This document shows positions 34,758-43,995 of a DNA stretch of 64,000 nt, piece by piece. The notes under the pieces are model-generated. The model saw only the letters and a program-made list of their open reading frames with translations, searched no databases and was not told where the DNA came from. Source of the DNA: Winogradskyella marincola (GTDB lineage: Bacteria > Bacteroidota > Bacteroidia > Flavobacteriales > Flavobacteriaceae). The stretch is taken from contig NZ_JARSBN010000004.1 of NCBI RefSeq assembly GCF_029624125.1, positions 124,001 to 188,000 on the forward strand, written 5' to 3'. Position 1 is the stretch's first letter. Each line of letters begins with the position of its first letter. A program made the position numbers and the translations under genes.

Positions 34758-35399
34758 TTAATCACAATACTGACAACCACTTAGCGACACAGCAATACCA
34801 AAAGTAACATTAAACACACTACCATTAAATGCACCAAGACCACTTATGGCAGGATTATAATCATCTAAAGATGTTAATCCATAAATATATGCCACATCTG
34901 TATAAAGAGACACTTTTTCGTTAATGGCATAATGCAATTCTAATCCTCCTAAAAGATTTAAGTAGGTTTGCTTGTTATCTCCTAAATTACCTAATGGTTT
35001 TGCAAAGCTTAAACCAGGACCAGCATGCAAAATAGTTCTGAAACGCCTTGGCAAAAACCCAAGATATTCTGTAGGATCAAACACAAATTGTGCATTTACT
35101 CGCGAGTAATTAACCTTAAATTCTGGAGAACCATCATCGTTTTTAAAACGGTTAAAACCATAGTCTAACTTTACTCCATAAGCACGTTTAAACATGTGTT
35201 GCACACCAATATTTACCGTTGGAAAATTGACAGATTGCGCGTAAGTTCCATCAACAAAACCATCTGTTGTTGGATAATTAAAACCTACAGCAAAAAGCGC
35301 TTTCCATCTGCTGGTAGCCTTGCTAAACTGCGCATTACTATGTAAGCCAATACATAGCACACTAAATATAAAGAGGTAATGTTTTAAATTAAGTTTCAT
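34758..35399 (-). CDS. Outer membrane beta-barrel protein, unknown
   Basis: 213 residues with a signal peptide (about 1-23, cut after LHSNAQ) and alternating strands with aromatic ends: GVKLDYGFNRF, VNAQFVFDPTEYLGF, LHAGPGLSFA, LYTDVAYIYG. An 8-strand OmpA/OmpW-type barrel is likely. The Cys pair at the very end (GCQYCD) is unusual. First gene of the ruvC-hemW-cyclase group by spacing (3 bp). Confidence 0.75.
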   Translation of the reverse strand: MKLNLKHYLFIFSVLCIGLHSNAQFSKATSRWKALFAVGFNYPTTDGFVDGTYAQSVNFPTVNIGVQHMFKRAYGVKLDYGFNRFKNDDGSPEFKVNYSRVNAQFVFDPTEYLGFLPRRFRTILHAGPGLSFAKPLGNLGDNKQTYLNLLGGLELHYAINEKVSLYTDVAYIYGLTSLDDYNPAISGLGAFNGSVFNVTFGIAVSLSGCQYCD

Positions 35400-35426
35400 G
35401 TGTAAGTTTTTGGTTTAATTTGCATC

Positions 35427-36395
35427 GTGCTTTACAACATACCATACAAAACTAAGCAATTCTTCTTTGTGCTGATTAAGTTGAGCATTGTTGTTGGTGC
35501 TTTTTATTTTATTTACAATAAACTTATCGAAAACGAACAACTTCGATTAAGTGATTTTTTAGGTTTTTTGAAAGAAAACGACACTTTTTCAACCAAAAAC
35601 ATTCTTTTTTTAATCATTCTAAGTGTTTTTAATTGGTTTTTTGAAATACTAAAATGGAAAACTTTAGTAAAAACTATTAAAGCAATTTCTTTTAAAGAAG
35701 CTTTGGAGCAAAGCCTTGGAGGATTAACCGCTTCACTAATTACTCCCAACAGAATTGGCGATTACGGAGCTAAAGCGATCTACTACAGCACATCTCACAG
35801 AAAACGAATTGTACTTTTGAATTTGCTTGGCAATATGTCTCAAATGACAATAACTACAATTCTTGGTGTTATTGGCCTGATTGTATTTATCAATAAGTAC
35901 CAAATTGAGGTTGACTATTTCAAATTCGCAAGATTTGGAACAATCATTATTCTGCTAGGTGTTTTTGCTTTTTTTGGAGCAAAACAAAGCAAGTTCAATA
36001 TCAAAGGGTATTCTGTAAGTAAGCTACTGGAATTTATAAAAAAAATACCGTTTAGAACTCATCTCTTTAACCTGAGTCTGTCATTAATACGATATCTTAT
36101 TTTTTCATTTCAGTTTTACTATTTGTTAATAATTTTTGGAGTAGAGGTTGACTATGTTAAAGCAATGGTTGTTATTACAAGCATGTACTTGTTGGCTTCA
36201 ATAATACCGTCCATTACTATTTTCGACGTAGTTGTAAAGGGAAGTGTTGCTGTATTTTTATTTGGATTTGTTCAGGTAAACGAATTAACAATTCTATCAA
36301 TTACAACTCTAATGTGGCTACTAAATTTTGCTATTCCAAGTATATTTGGAAGCTATTTTGTATTGAATTTTAAACTCCCAACCCACAAAGAATGA
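35427..36395 (+). CDS. LPG synthase-like (UPF0104) membrane protein
   Basis: 322 residues with about eight membrane helices, resembling the lysylphosphatidylglycerol synthase TM/AglD family: the conserved Glu-Gln..Thr-P-N-R-I-G-D-Y-G-A-K loop is present (residues 92-116). It begins with GTG at 35427; no ATG is in a suitable place. The function of the family is lipid or glycan-lipid flipping, not established. It overlaps the next glycosyltransferase gene by 4 bp. Confidence 0.83.
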   Translation: MLYNIPYKTKQFFFVLIKLSIVVGAFYFIYNKLIENEQLRLSDFLGFLKENDTFSTKNILFLIILSVFNWFFEILKWKTLVKTIKAISFKEALEQSLGGLTASLITPNRIGDYGAKAIYYSTSHRKRIVLLNLLGNMSQMTITTILGVIGLIVFINKYQIEVDYFKFARFGTIIILLGVFAFFGAKQSKFNIKGYSVSKLLEFIKKIPFRTHLFNLSLSLIRYLIFSFQFYYLLIIFGVEVDYVKAMVVITSMYLLASIIPSITIFDVVVKGSVAVFLFGFVQVNELTILSITTLMWLLNFAIPSIFGSYFVLNFKLPTHKE

Positions 36396-37534
36396 TAACG
36401 TTTATCTTCATAATTACAACACTTATCTACCTATTTTTAATAGGAAGCTTTATTTATGGTTTTGATAAAGTTGAAGTTTTTAAAATATCGGACTTAAAAC
36501 CTAAAACCAAGTTCTCTGTCATTGTTCCTTTTAGAAATGAAACAGAAAATCTACCAAAATTATTAGCTTCAATATTACAATTGAATTATCCAAAATCAAT
36601 GTTTGAAATTATTTTGGTTAATGACGATTCTGAAGATGTTTCTGTGGAAGTGATTAATAATTTTCTTCAAAAAAGACCTTTCGACTGCGCTAAATGTGAC
36701 ATTAGAATTATTCAGAATAAACGTGTTACTAATTCCCCAAAAAAAGATGCTATAAATACAGCTATAAATATAGCACAACATGATTGGATTATTACAACTG
36801 ACGCAGACTGTACATTACCTAAATACTGGCTAGATACTTTTGATGAATTTATTCAAACGAATCAACCCAATTGCATTGTTGCACCTGTTAGTTACAGTGA
36901 TTCAAATTCTTTTTTAAAACGTTTTCAGGCTTTAGATCTTTTAAGTTTGCAAGGTGCTACTATTGGTGGTTTTGGAATAAAACTTCCGTTTTTGTCTAAT
37001 GGTGCTAATCTTGCTTATAGAAAACCTACTTTTCAATCGGTTAATGGCTTCAATGGAAACGATGATATAGCGAGTGGAGACGATATTTTTTTACTAGAAA
37101 AACTAAAAAAAGCGGATTCTAAAAAAGTCTTGTATTTAAAATCTAACCAGGCCATTGTCAGCACAAAACCTGTTATAAATTTAAGCGCCTTAATTCAGCA
37201 ACGCTTGCGTTGGGCTTCAAAAACCAGTCGTAACCCTAATTGGTTTTCAAAATTGGTTGGGCTTATTGTTTTTTTAGGTAATCTAGCTTGTATTGCCATG
37301 CTTCCTATTCTATTTTTAGGCTATTTAAAACCGAGGATTGCAATTGCTTTAGTGGTTATAAAATTCAGCATTGATTTTCTATTAATATTTAAAATAGCTC
37401 GTTTTTTTAAACAAGAAAATGTGCTATTCTCATACGTTTGGTCTTGCATAATTTATCCTTTTTTTAGTGTGTATATTGCTGTTTTATCGCTTTTTAAACC
37501 CTATCAATGGAAAGGGAGAACTTTTAAAAAGTAA
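36392..37534 (+). CDS. Membrane-bound family 2 glycosyltransferase
   Basis: 380 residues. A membrane helix at the N-terminus, then a GT-A domain with FSVIVPFRNETENL, ILVNDDSED, TTDADCTLP (DXD), and Q-Q-R-L-R-W-A-S-K (the QxxRW motif), and C-terminal helices. QxxRW is a processive or HAS-like GT2 feature. It probably works with the preceding membrane protein on a glycolipid. Distinct from the exopolysaccharide locus 20 kb upstream. Confidence 0.9.
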   Translation: MITFIFIITTLIYLFLIGSFIYGFDKVEVFKISDLKPKTKFSVIVPFRNETENLPKLLASILQLNYPKSMFEIILVNDDSEDVSVEVINNFLQKRPFDCAKCDIRIIQNKRVTNSPKKDAINTAINIAQHDWIITTDADCTLPKYWLDTFDEFIQTNQPNCIVAPVSYSDSNSFLKRFQALDLLSLQGATIGGFGIKLPFLSNGANLAYRKPTFQSVNGFNGNDDIASGDDIFLLEKLKKADSKKVLYLKSNQAIVSTKPVINLSALIQQRLRWASKTSRNPNWFSKLVGLIVFLGNLACIAMLPILFLGYLKPRIAIALVVIKFSIDFLLIFKIARFFKQENVLFSYVWSCIIYPFFSVYIAVLSLFKPYQWKGRTFKK

Positions 37535-37625
37535 CCTGTACTTAAGATATTTTTAATAGCTTTACTACAACCAAAGTCTTTTTGCGGCTATTGGCAAGAC
37601 CACAAATCACTTAAAAAACTCACAA

Positions 37626-38489
37626 ATGAAGAAAATTTTAGTTGCAATACTTTTCTGCATGGCTTTTCAAATAAATTATAGCCAACAAACCTACAATGTT
37701 AATGGCGAATCTCTAGAGCTTAAAACTGAAGTTGATGGTAAACTAGATCTACTATGGAATACCATTGATGGTAAATACCGCTACTTTATAAAATCTGAAG
37801 ATGGCACTATTACTGAGCTAAAAAACACCAAAAACGACAACAACGATTATCAAGAAGAGTACAAATCTACACTGAGCAATCTTACCAATGGTAAATCTAC
37901 TGACAAACTAAAATTGACACTTTATAGCCTTAAAAGCTATATTGACAGTTATAACGCCTCTATAGATTCTAACTACATTTCAACAAATATAGAACGTAAC
38001 CTACAGTTGAGATTAGGCTTTTCTGGTGGAATAACAAACAACCCTTTTGTTGGCAATCCGGATAACACAAAAACACCAATGATTGGTACAGAGCTCGAAA
38101 TTTTTGAAGCTAATTCGTTACCAAGACATTCTGGTTTTTTACAAGCCAGACATGCTTTTGAAAGTGACGATTTTAAATACAGTACAACCGAATTAGCCTT
38201 AGGCTATCGCTTTCGATTTATAAATAAAGAGACTTTTTCAATTTACGGACAAGTGAAATTAGCGACACTAAACTTTACAGACGTAACATTCTTAGACGAA
38301 AATGATATGGAAGTAAACTCTAACGAAACTTCGTTTGATATTCCTTTTATTTTTGGTGTAGGTTCAGATATTAAAGTAGGCGACAACAGTTATATCACTA
38401 TTATTTATGGAGAATTATTCGCTGCTTTTTTAGACAATCAAGGTAACTTTTCTACTGATATTGCTGTTGGTTATAAATTCAACTTATAA
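37626..38489 (+). CDS. Secreted/outer membrane protein, unknown
   Basis: 287 residues with a signal peptide (MKKILVAILFCMAFQINYSQQ), a Lys/Asn-rich helical part (about 70-130), and a C-terminal half of beta strands with barrel character (RLGFSGGITNNPF, LALGYRFRF, FIFGVGSDIKV, FSTDIAVGYKFNL). The final Phe-Asn-Leu fits an outer membrane barrel. No family is recognised. The next gene starts 2 bp after its stop. Confidence 0.65.
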   Translation: MKKILVAILFCMAFQINYSQQTYNVNGESLELKTEVDGKLDLLWNTIDGKYRYFIKSEDGTITELKNTKNDNNDYQEEYKSTLSNLTNGKSTDKLKLTLYSLKSYIDSYNASIDSNYISTNIERNLQLRLGFSGGITNNPFVGNPDNTKTPMIGTELEIFEANSLPRHSGFLQARHAFESDDFKYSTTELALGYRFRFINKETFSIYGQVKLATLNFTDVTFLDENDMEVNSNETSFDIPFIFGVGSDIKVGDNSYITIIYGELFAAFLDNQGNFSTDIAVGYKFNL

Positions 38490-38491
38490 TA

Positions 38492-39229
38492 ATGAGTCTC
38501 AGGAATTTTAAAACCTCTAATCCTGTATTTAACAGCTACTTTTGGGAAGATGATAAATCGTCTGTAAAAACCATGTCTGTAGCAGGCATTTTCTTTAAGT
38601 CTGTGATTGGCATTTTGGTTATCGCAGCCATTACAGCTTATTTATGGAAACTTAACGAAGCCGGAACATCAATGCGATGGTTTTCTCTTGGTGGTATGCT
38701 AGGTGCAGTTATAGTGAGTGTTTTAATTTCTATTCGTCAAAACTGGGCGCATATTTTAGTGCCACTTTATATTATTGCAAAAGGCTTTTTTTTAGGTGGA
38801 TTTTCTGCTTATGCTCACAAAAATTTTCCTGATTTGCCTTACCAAGCTATTGGTGTAACTATCATTACATTTTTTGTAATGCTATTGCTTTACCAATTAA
38901 GAATTATAGTAGTCACCAAAAAATTTAGAAGTGTTATTATTACAGCCACTGTTAGTATTATGGTAGTGTATCTTATCTCGTGGATTTTGAGTTTTTTTGG
39001 TATCAAAACATATATTTGGGGAACATCTTGGTTTGCTATCATCTTTAATGTTTTGGCAGCTATAGTGGCTTCTTTTGCACTACTATTAGATTTTGATTAC
39101 ATAGAACGTTACAAAAACAAAGCTCCAAAACATAAAGAATGGCTGGCTACTTGGGGACTTTTAGCAACGCTTATTTGGCTGTATGTTGAAGTGTTACGAT
39201 TGATGCAGAAATTGGCTATACGGTTTTAG
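38492..39229 (+). CDS. Bax inhibitor-1/YccA family membrane protein
   Basis: 245 residues with seven membrane helices and the YccA-type beginning SNPVFNSYFW. The BI-1 signature near the end is D-F-D-Y-I-E...W-L-A-T-W-G-L-L-A-T-L-I-W-L-Y-V-E-V-L-R-L. BI-1 proteins are leak channels or modulators of membrane proteases; the bacterial role is not settled. It follows the barrel-like gene with 2 bp between. Confidence 0.9.
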   Translation: MSLRNFKTSNPVFNSYFWEDDKSSVKTMSVAGIFFKSVIGILVIAAITAYLWKLNEAGTSMRWFSLGGMLGAVIVSVLISIRQNWAHILVPLYIIAKGFFLGGFSAYAHKNFPDLPYQAIGVTIITFFVMLLLYQLRIIVVTKKFRSVIITATVSIMVVYLISWILSFFGIKTYIWGTSWFAIIFNVLAAIVASFALLLDFDYIERYKNKAPKHKEWLATWGLLATLIWLYVEVLRLMQKLAIRF

Positions 39230-39294
39230 TTTTTTCTCGCTAAGGCGCAAAGATGCCAAGTTTTCCTATTTTCATGCACTAACTACTAACAAAA

Positions 39295-39771
39295 CTAATC
39301 TATCCTTACAATCACAGGCAGTTCGAAAACTGTAGTGACCTGTTGCCCTCTTTTTATAGCTGGAAATATTTTTGGCACATCTTTTAAACTTTGACGTAAC
39401 AAGCTGTCAATTTCGGGAATTTGATATTCGGTTTCAGGATGTAAAGCGATATCTTCTATTTGTAAAAGTCCTTTGTTGTCTATGATTAATTTTAATCGAA
39501 TAGTATCATAAACATCTTCTGAAACGACAATGTTTTGGCTTCCTAAATAATCATTAACGTGCTGCAATAAGGTATTCTGAAAACAAACTCTACTGTCCTC
39601 TTTAGTGGTCATAGCCTCACAACTATTAAAGGTTGGATACGTGTCTACATCGTTCCAATTGAAGGTTTGTAATTCTTCTTCTAGTAAATCTTCTGTATTT
39701 ACTTTTTGCTTTTCAAAATAGTCGCAAGCGGTTAACAGAAAAATTAATAAAAAACAAGCTAGTCGGTTCAT
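39295..39771 (-). CDS. TonB-C-like lipoprotein
   Basis: The preferred start is the ATG at 39771 (MNRLACFLLIFLLTAC), two codons inside an alternative ATG at 39777. It has a lipobox (L-T-A-C), then about 50 residues of spacer and a TonB C-terminal-like segment (RLKLIIDNKGLLQIEDIALHP; FELPVIVRI). It lacks the membrane helix and Pro-rich linker of a working TonB and is lipidated. It resembles the C-terminal domain found in the BlaR1-like protein at 40958, so these may share a role in an envelope complex. Confidence 0.7.
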   Translation of the reverse strand: MNRLACFLLIFLLTACDYFEKQKVNTEDLLEEELQTFNWNDVDTYPTFNSCEAMTTKEDSRVCFQNTLLQHVNDYLGSQNIVVSEDVYDTIRLKLIIDNKGLLQIEDIALHPETEYQIPEIDSLLRQSLKDVPKIFPAIKRGQQVTTVFELPVIVRID

Positions 39772-39812
39772 TAGCACATTTCTAATAGCGAAATGTACAA
39801 TATTTTTGGGTT

Positions 39813-40947
39813 TTAGTCTCTTTCTAAGAATTTTTCCTCCTTTAATTCTTTCAACCTTAACTCTGCATAGGGTTTTAAAGGCGCATTTTTTTCATTTTTT
39901 AGAAAGTCCTCATATAGTTTTATTTTGGCATCAACATCTGCATAATATGCATCCTTTGTTCTTAGGATAAAAAATGAATTCATAATATCATTAGGATTCT
40001 CTTTTTTTGCTTTTTTTTAAGGCTTCAATAGCTTCTTTATACTTTCTCTGTTTATTTAAAACTAATCCTAATTTTTGATATTCATTAGATAATGGTACAT
40101 CACGTAACTTTAGTGATTTTTTATAATAGTCTTCTGCTTTTTCAAAATCACTCAAAGCCGCATAATAATTACCTAAAACAAACAAAGCACTTGCATCTTG
40201 AGGATTAAATTTTAAGGCTTCTTCTCTATGATAAATTGCGTCTTTATAATCTGAGTTTTGAGCATAACTTAAACTTAGTTTTTCGTGAATAAATTCTGAT
40301 TTTTCACCTAAATCTAAAAGCTTGTTAAACCAAACTACCGAGTGCGTGTAATATTCTTGATGGTAATAAGCCTGCGCCTTTAAACTTATAAGCTCTATAT
40401 TTTCTGAATAGCTTTCTAAACCTACATCTATAATTGCATGTGCTTCTTTAAACCTTCGCTTTACAAGATGCCTTTTTCCGATTTTAAAAATTGCTTTTTG
40501 ATGTGTTGAGTCTAACTGAAAGGTGGTTTTAAAACGCTCTAACGCTGTGCTATCCTGAAGTTTTTCTAATATTACACCTAACTCATAATGAAAATTTGGG
40601 TTGAGGCTGTCGCTTTGGATTAAATCTGAAAAACGTTTATGAGCTTCTTTATAATTCTTTGTTTTTGACAATAGCTTGGCATACTGATATTGTAACAAAA
40701 GATCTTCTGGGCTTACCGAAATTGCTTTTTTATAGTAAGCTAAACCTTCGCCATAATTACCAATAGCAACGTATGCCTTTGCTATATCATCGTACACATC
40801 ATCTAAGACTTCTAGAGTTTTGTACGTTTCAATTGATTTTGAAAAGTTACCTGTAGCAAAAAAATGGTCAGCTTTATCCTTAATACTTTGAGCATTAACC
40901 ATACAAGACATCAATAATACCGAAACAATAATTACTCGAAATCTCAT
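39813..40947 (-). pseudogene. TPR protein with frameshift in homopolymer run
   Basis: The open frame 39991-40947 encodes a signal peptide (cut after MVNAQ) and seven to eight TPR units, and stops after EALKKSKKRES. Shifting one base at the A8/A7 runs (40001-40018) continues directly as KKENPNDIMNSFFILRTKD and onward for about 60 more residues to a TAA at 39813-39815. The continuation is coding-like (YADVDAKIKLYEDFLKN) with no stop. Possible explanations are a sequencing error, a real mutation, or slippage on A8/A7 making both forms. TPR proteins of this type act as periplasmic scaffolds. It lies 10 bp after the BlaR1-like gene. Confidence 0.7.
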
Positions 40948-40957
40948 AAACTGACTT

Positions 40958-42760
40958 CTATTTTTGAGTTAATACAATTGGTAATGAAAATGCTACAGCA
41001 ACAGCCTTATCCTTTTGACGACCAGGTATAAATTGTGGCAACAAGCTTAAAACACGCATTGCTTCTTCTTCTAAAACTTTACTAGCTGCTCTGGCTTGTA
41101 TTCTGGTAACATTACCATCTGCATCGATTAAAAAACGTGCAAAAATGCGCTTTTTATGTAGCTCTGCATTGGTCTCTACTTTTGTATTAAAATTCTTCTT
41201 AACATGAGCGTTTACAAACTCTGAGAAACATTCCTTCTTATCTTGTTCTGATATTAAATTTACGCACTCTTTGTGTGATGGAGCTTGATCTATAACATGA
41301 AAAGGGACTTCGAGTAATTCAGTTTCAGTTTCTGTTTCATATAATGGAGAATCAATGACAAATGTAGACTTACCATCGGTAACAATTAATTTATAGTACG
41401 ACTTATCTTTATTTAATTGATTCATTAAATCATCGAAACGTTTTTGCTCTTTTTGGGTTTTGTTTGCCATATCCTCTACAAATAATTTCAATGTTCCATT
41501 TCCTGTATAAGATTCCCATTTTCTTTTAGCTTCATCCGTTTTTTTCCATTCTAAATAGCCTTGATAACTTTTATGTGGTAAATCATACATTTTTTTATAC
41601 AGTTCTCTACTTTCATCTGACAACTCATTGCTTTCCGATTTTTTGTCTTTCATCATTTTAACCATGTATCGCATAAATGCACTGATCTTTAAGTAATCTT
41701 CTCTAGACTGTATATAGTCATTTGATTTTCCGTCATCAAAACCTACGTATTTTGAAATTTCATAGAACTTTATTCCTTTCTTTTCCATTTCAAGAATATC
41801 ATTATAATAGATTTTCAGAAGCTCCTCATCTGTCAACTCTTGATTCATTTCTGTTTTAGCGTCAGATTTTTCTTGTGCTTTAACCTCTGTTGAAGTGTAA
41901 ACCAACATTGCAAATATTACAGGAAGTAAAAGTGCATACTTAAACAAATTCTTTTGACTGGATTTTGATTTTTGTAACATAATGATTCGTTTTTTGATTA
42001 ATGATTTTTTGAAAAATGTATTGGTAAAAGACAGCGAATTAGTATCTAATATTTGATGCAATAAACTCTGATAATAACTGGATTTACCTTGATGTTTCAC
42101 AGCTTTAGCATCTGCTATAAACTCGTGCAATTCTTTAACTCTACTTTGATACATATACACCAATGGACTAAACCAAAACAGGATTCTGAGGACTTCAAAA
42201 AACAACAGATCTACACTGTGCTTTTCTTTCACATGAACTAGCTCATGCTCGTATATTGTATTTCTTTCAGAACTTGGAATCTTATCTCCTAAAAAAACGG
42301 TGTTAAAAAATGAGAATGCCGCTGAACTTTTAAGAAGATTAACAATGAGTATGTTGCCTTTCCAACGTTTAGGATTATTGTTTTTTATAAAATAGAGTTT
42401 TGCAATTTTTACTATAAACACTAGTGCTGCTAATACCACACCAATGTATAACACTATTTGCCATATTGGTAATTGTGAGTTCGTAATGGCAGCTTCGTTT
42501 ATTTGTTCTACTAAATAAGGATTTGCATCAATGTTTGAACCGTCTCCAATAAAGACTTCTGGTAATCTTATTACGGTTTCTTGTGTTGTAACCTTTCTTA
42601 ATTCTGGAAGTTTTACAAATGGCAACACTATTGAAAACACAGATGTTAGCAATAGATAGATTCTGTTATAATTAAAAAAGGTTTCGCGCCTTAAAAACAA
42701 GTCATACACTAACAGAAATAGAGTTTGAAACAATACAATTTGAATGATACTGTACAACAT
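40958..42760 (-). CDS. M56 (BlaR1-like) membrane metallopeptidase with TonB-C-like end
   Basis: 600 residues. N-terminal helices around an M56 peptidase domain: H172-E-L-V-H176 with E nearby (YEHELVHVKEKHSVDLLFFE), membrane helices before and at about 275-295, then a periplasmic region that ends in a TonB C-like domain (about 515-600, ARFLIDADGNVTRIQAR). BlaR1 relatives cleave a BlaI-type repressor upon an envelope signal. The BlaI-like gene is 2 bp upstream. No penicillin-binding domain is visible, so the signal is not a beta-lactam by sequence; it is unknown. Confidence 0.88.
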   Translation of the reverse strand: MLYSIIQIVLFQTLFLLVYDLFLRRETFFNYNRIYLLLTSVFSIVLPFVKLPELRKVTTQETVIRLPEVFIGDGSNIDANPYLVEQINEAAITNSQLPIWQIVLYIGVVLAALVFIVKIAKLYFIKNNNPKRWKGNILIVNLLKSSAAFSFFNTVFLGDKIPSSERNTIYEHELVHVKEKHSVDLLFFEVLRILFWFSPLVYMYQSRVKELHEFIADAKAVKHQGKSSYYQSLLHQILDTNSLSFTNTFFKKSLIKKRIIMLQKSKSSQKNLFKYALLLPVIFAMLVYTSTEVKAQEKSDAKTEMNQELTDEELLKIYYNDILEMEKKGIKFYEISKYVGFDDGKSNDYIQSREDYLKISAFMRYMVKMMKDKKSESNELSDESRELYKKMYDLPHKSYQGYLEWKKTDEAKRKWESYTGNGTLKLFVEDMANKTQKEQKRFDDLMNQLNKDKSYYKLIVTDGKSTFVIDSPLYETETETELLEVPFHVIDQAPSHKECVNLISEQDKKECFSEFVNAHVKKNFNTKVETNAELHKKRIFARFLIDADGNVTRIQARAASKVLEEEAMRVLSLLPQFIPGRQKDKAVAVAFSLPIVLTQK

Positions 42761-42762
42761 AA

Positions 42763-43122
42763 TTACTTCTCTTTATTAATTTCGTTGAGCAAGCTTTCTA
42801 TATCATTAACATCTACATCATTCTTTTTCACAAAAAAAGACACCATACTTTTAAAAGATCCTTGAAAATAATTGTCTAGCAACTTATTTATAGACTGATT
42901 GCTGTAAGCTTCTTTCGCCACTATAGGAAAATAAGTATGACCTTTCCCTTCCTTTTTATAATCCACAAAACCCTTAGATTCTAATATTCTAATAATAGTC
43001 GACACGGTATTATAAGCAGGTTTTGGCTCTGATAAAACCTCAATAACAGACTTAACATTAGCTTTTTTTAATTGCCAAAGGGCTTGCATTATTTCTTCTT
43101 CAGCTTTAGTTAATTGCTTCAT
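42763..43122 (-). CDS. BlaI/MecI/CopY family repressor
   Basis: 119 residues with a winged helix: LTKAEEEIMQALWQLKKANVKSV at the start and the recognition part YNTVSTIIRILESKGFVDYKKEG, which is the BlaI family. C-terminal dimerisation helix. It should repress its own operon (this gene, the M56 gene and perhaps the TPR gene) through the three palindromes at 43125-43192, with release by proteolysis from the M56 partner. Confidence 0.93.
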   Translation of the reverse strand: MKQLTKAEEEIMQALWQLKKANVKSVIEVLSEPKPAYNTVSTIIRILESKGFVDYKKEGKGHTYFPIVAKEAYSNQSINKLLDNYFQGSFKSMVSFFVKKNDVDVNDIESLLNEINKEK

Positions 43123-43124
43123 TA

Positions 43125-43206
43125 AACTAAGTTTTTAGTTGAACATTAAAACAAATATAACTAAATATTTAGTTTAAACTAACTTTTTAGTTAAAAGTGT
43201 AACTAA
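43125..43206 (-). promoter_or_regulatory. BlaI-type operators and promoter
   Basis: Three 16-bp sites AACTA-n6-TAGTT: AACTAAGTTTTTAGTT (43125-43140), AACTAAATATTTAGTT (43159-43174, perfect palindrome) and AACTAACTTTTTAGTT (43177-43192), with a half site AACTAA at 43201. The -7 element CAAATATA (43152-43159, complement of TAnnTTTG) abuts the middle operator, so binding would block the polymerase. The site next to the ATG lies in the leader. Confidence 0.8.
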
Positions 43207-43248
43207 ACACTGTTTTACGCGTCACATAACTGAATACAAATAATTTAT

Positions 43249-43746
43249 ATGGAAATATTTCTTGTGATACTTGGTATACTGCTTATGATTCTTGGTATTT
43301 TAGGTAGTTTTCTACCTATAATTCCTGGTCCACTTACAAGTTGGATTGGTCTTTTGGTACTCCATTATACTAAAGGCGTACAATTAAGTAGTACTTTTTT
43401 GATTGCAACTCTAATCATAGCAATAATAATTTATGTACTAGACTACATTATACCTGCCTTAGGAACAAAACGTTTTGGTGGCAGTAAAGAAGGTATGATT
43501 GGTACTACACTTGGTTTGGTTGTTGGTTTAATTGCTCCTATTCCTTTTGGAATTATCATTGGTCCATTCATTGGCGCTTTAGTTGGTGAGATGATTCATA
43601 GAAATGATATAAATAAAGCAACGAAAGCTGCATTTGGTTCATTTTTAGGTTTTATAGCTTCAACGTTTTTAAAGTTTATTGTTGCTATAATATATTTTGG
43701 CCTATTTATAGCCAAGCTATCAGAACACAATTCAAGCTGGTTTTAA
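43249..43746 (+). CDS. DUF456 family membrane protein
   Basis: 165 residues with about four hydrophobic helices; the characteristic I-L-G-I-L-G-S-F-L-P-I-I-P-G-P start and Gly-rich helices G-T-T-L-G-L-V-V-G. The DUF456 family has no known activity. A terminator follows at 43765. Divergent from the BlaI operon with about 126 bp between. Confidence 0.88.
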   Translation: MEIFLVILGILLMILGILGSFLPIIPGPLTSWIGLLVLHYTKGVQLSSTFLIATLIIAIIIYVLDYIIPALGTKRFGGSKEGMIGTTLGLVVGLIAPIPFGIIIGPFIGALVGEMIHRNDINKATKAAFGSFLGFIASTFLKFIVAIIYFGLFIAKLSEHNSSWF

Positions 43747-43764
43747 AAACATTGAGCATAAAAA

Positions 43765-43799
43765 AACCTAGTTACAAAACTGTAACTAGGTTAATTCTT
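43765..43799 (+). terminator. Terminator after DUF456 gene
   Basis: AACCTAGTTACA-AAAC-TGTAACTAGGTT: a perfect 12-bp stem followed by AATTCTTTTT, 20 bp after the stop. Confidence 0.85.
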
Positions 43800-43909
43800 T
43801 TTGCTATTAACTCAACAATTACTTAATGAGGGATTAATTAATTACTTGTTGACCTGCGGTAAATGTAAACTAACATCTTTATTTTTTGTTGTGGTAAAAC
43901 CGCACACTT

Positions 43910-43928
43910 ATTACGGAAAAACCGTAAT
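43910..43928. promoter_or_regulatory. Perfect 19-bp palindrome, possible LuxR/NarL-type operator
   Basis: ATTACGG-AAAAA-CCGTAAT with a related interrupted palindrome GTGGTAAAACCGCAC at 43891-43905, about 20 bp away. They lie between convergent genes, so they do not mark an ordinary promoter. The downstream neighbour (43996) is a NarL-type regulator. Function unknown; the AAAAA centre could also be a weak hairpin. Confidence 0.35.
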
Positions 43929-43995
43929 TTGCAGTATTAACAAGGGTTTACAACACTTTTTAACACCATTAAAAACCTCATTTTTTTTTTTTTCT

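Noticed and set aside
43979..43995. Run of 14 T next to the NarL-type regulator stop as a phase-variable tract
   Set aside because: It lies outside the coding frame and outside any promoter, so length change would have no clear effect.
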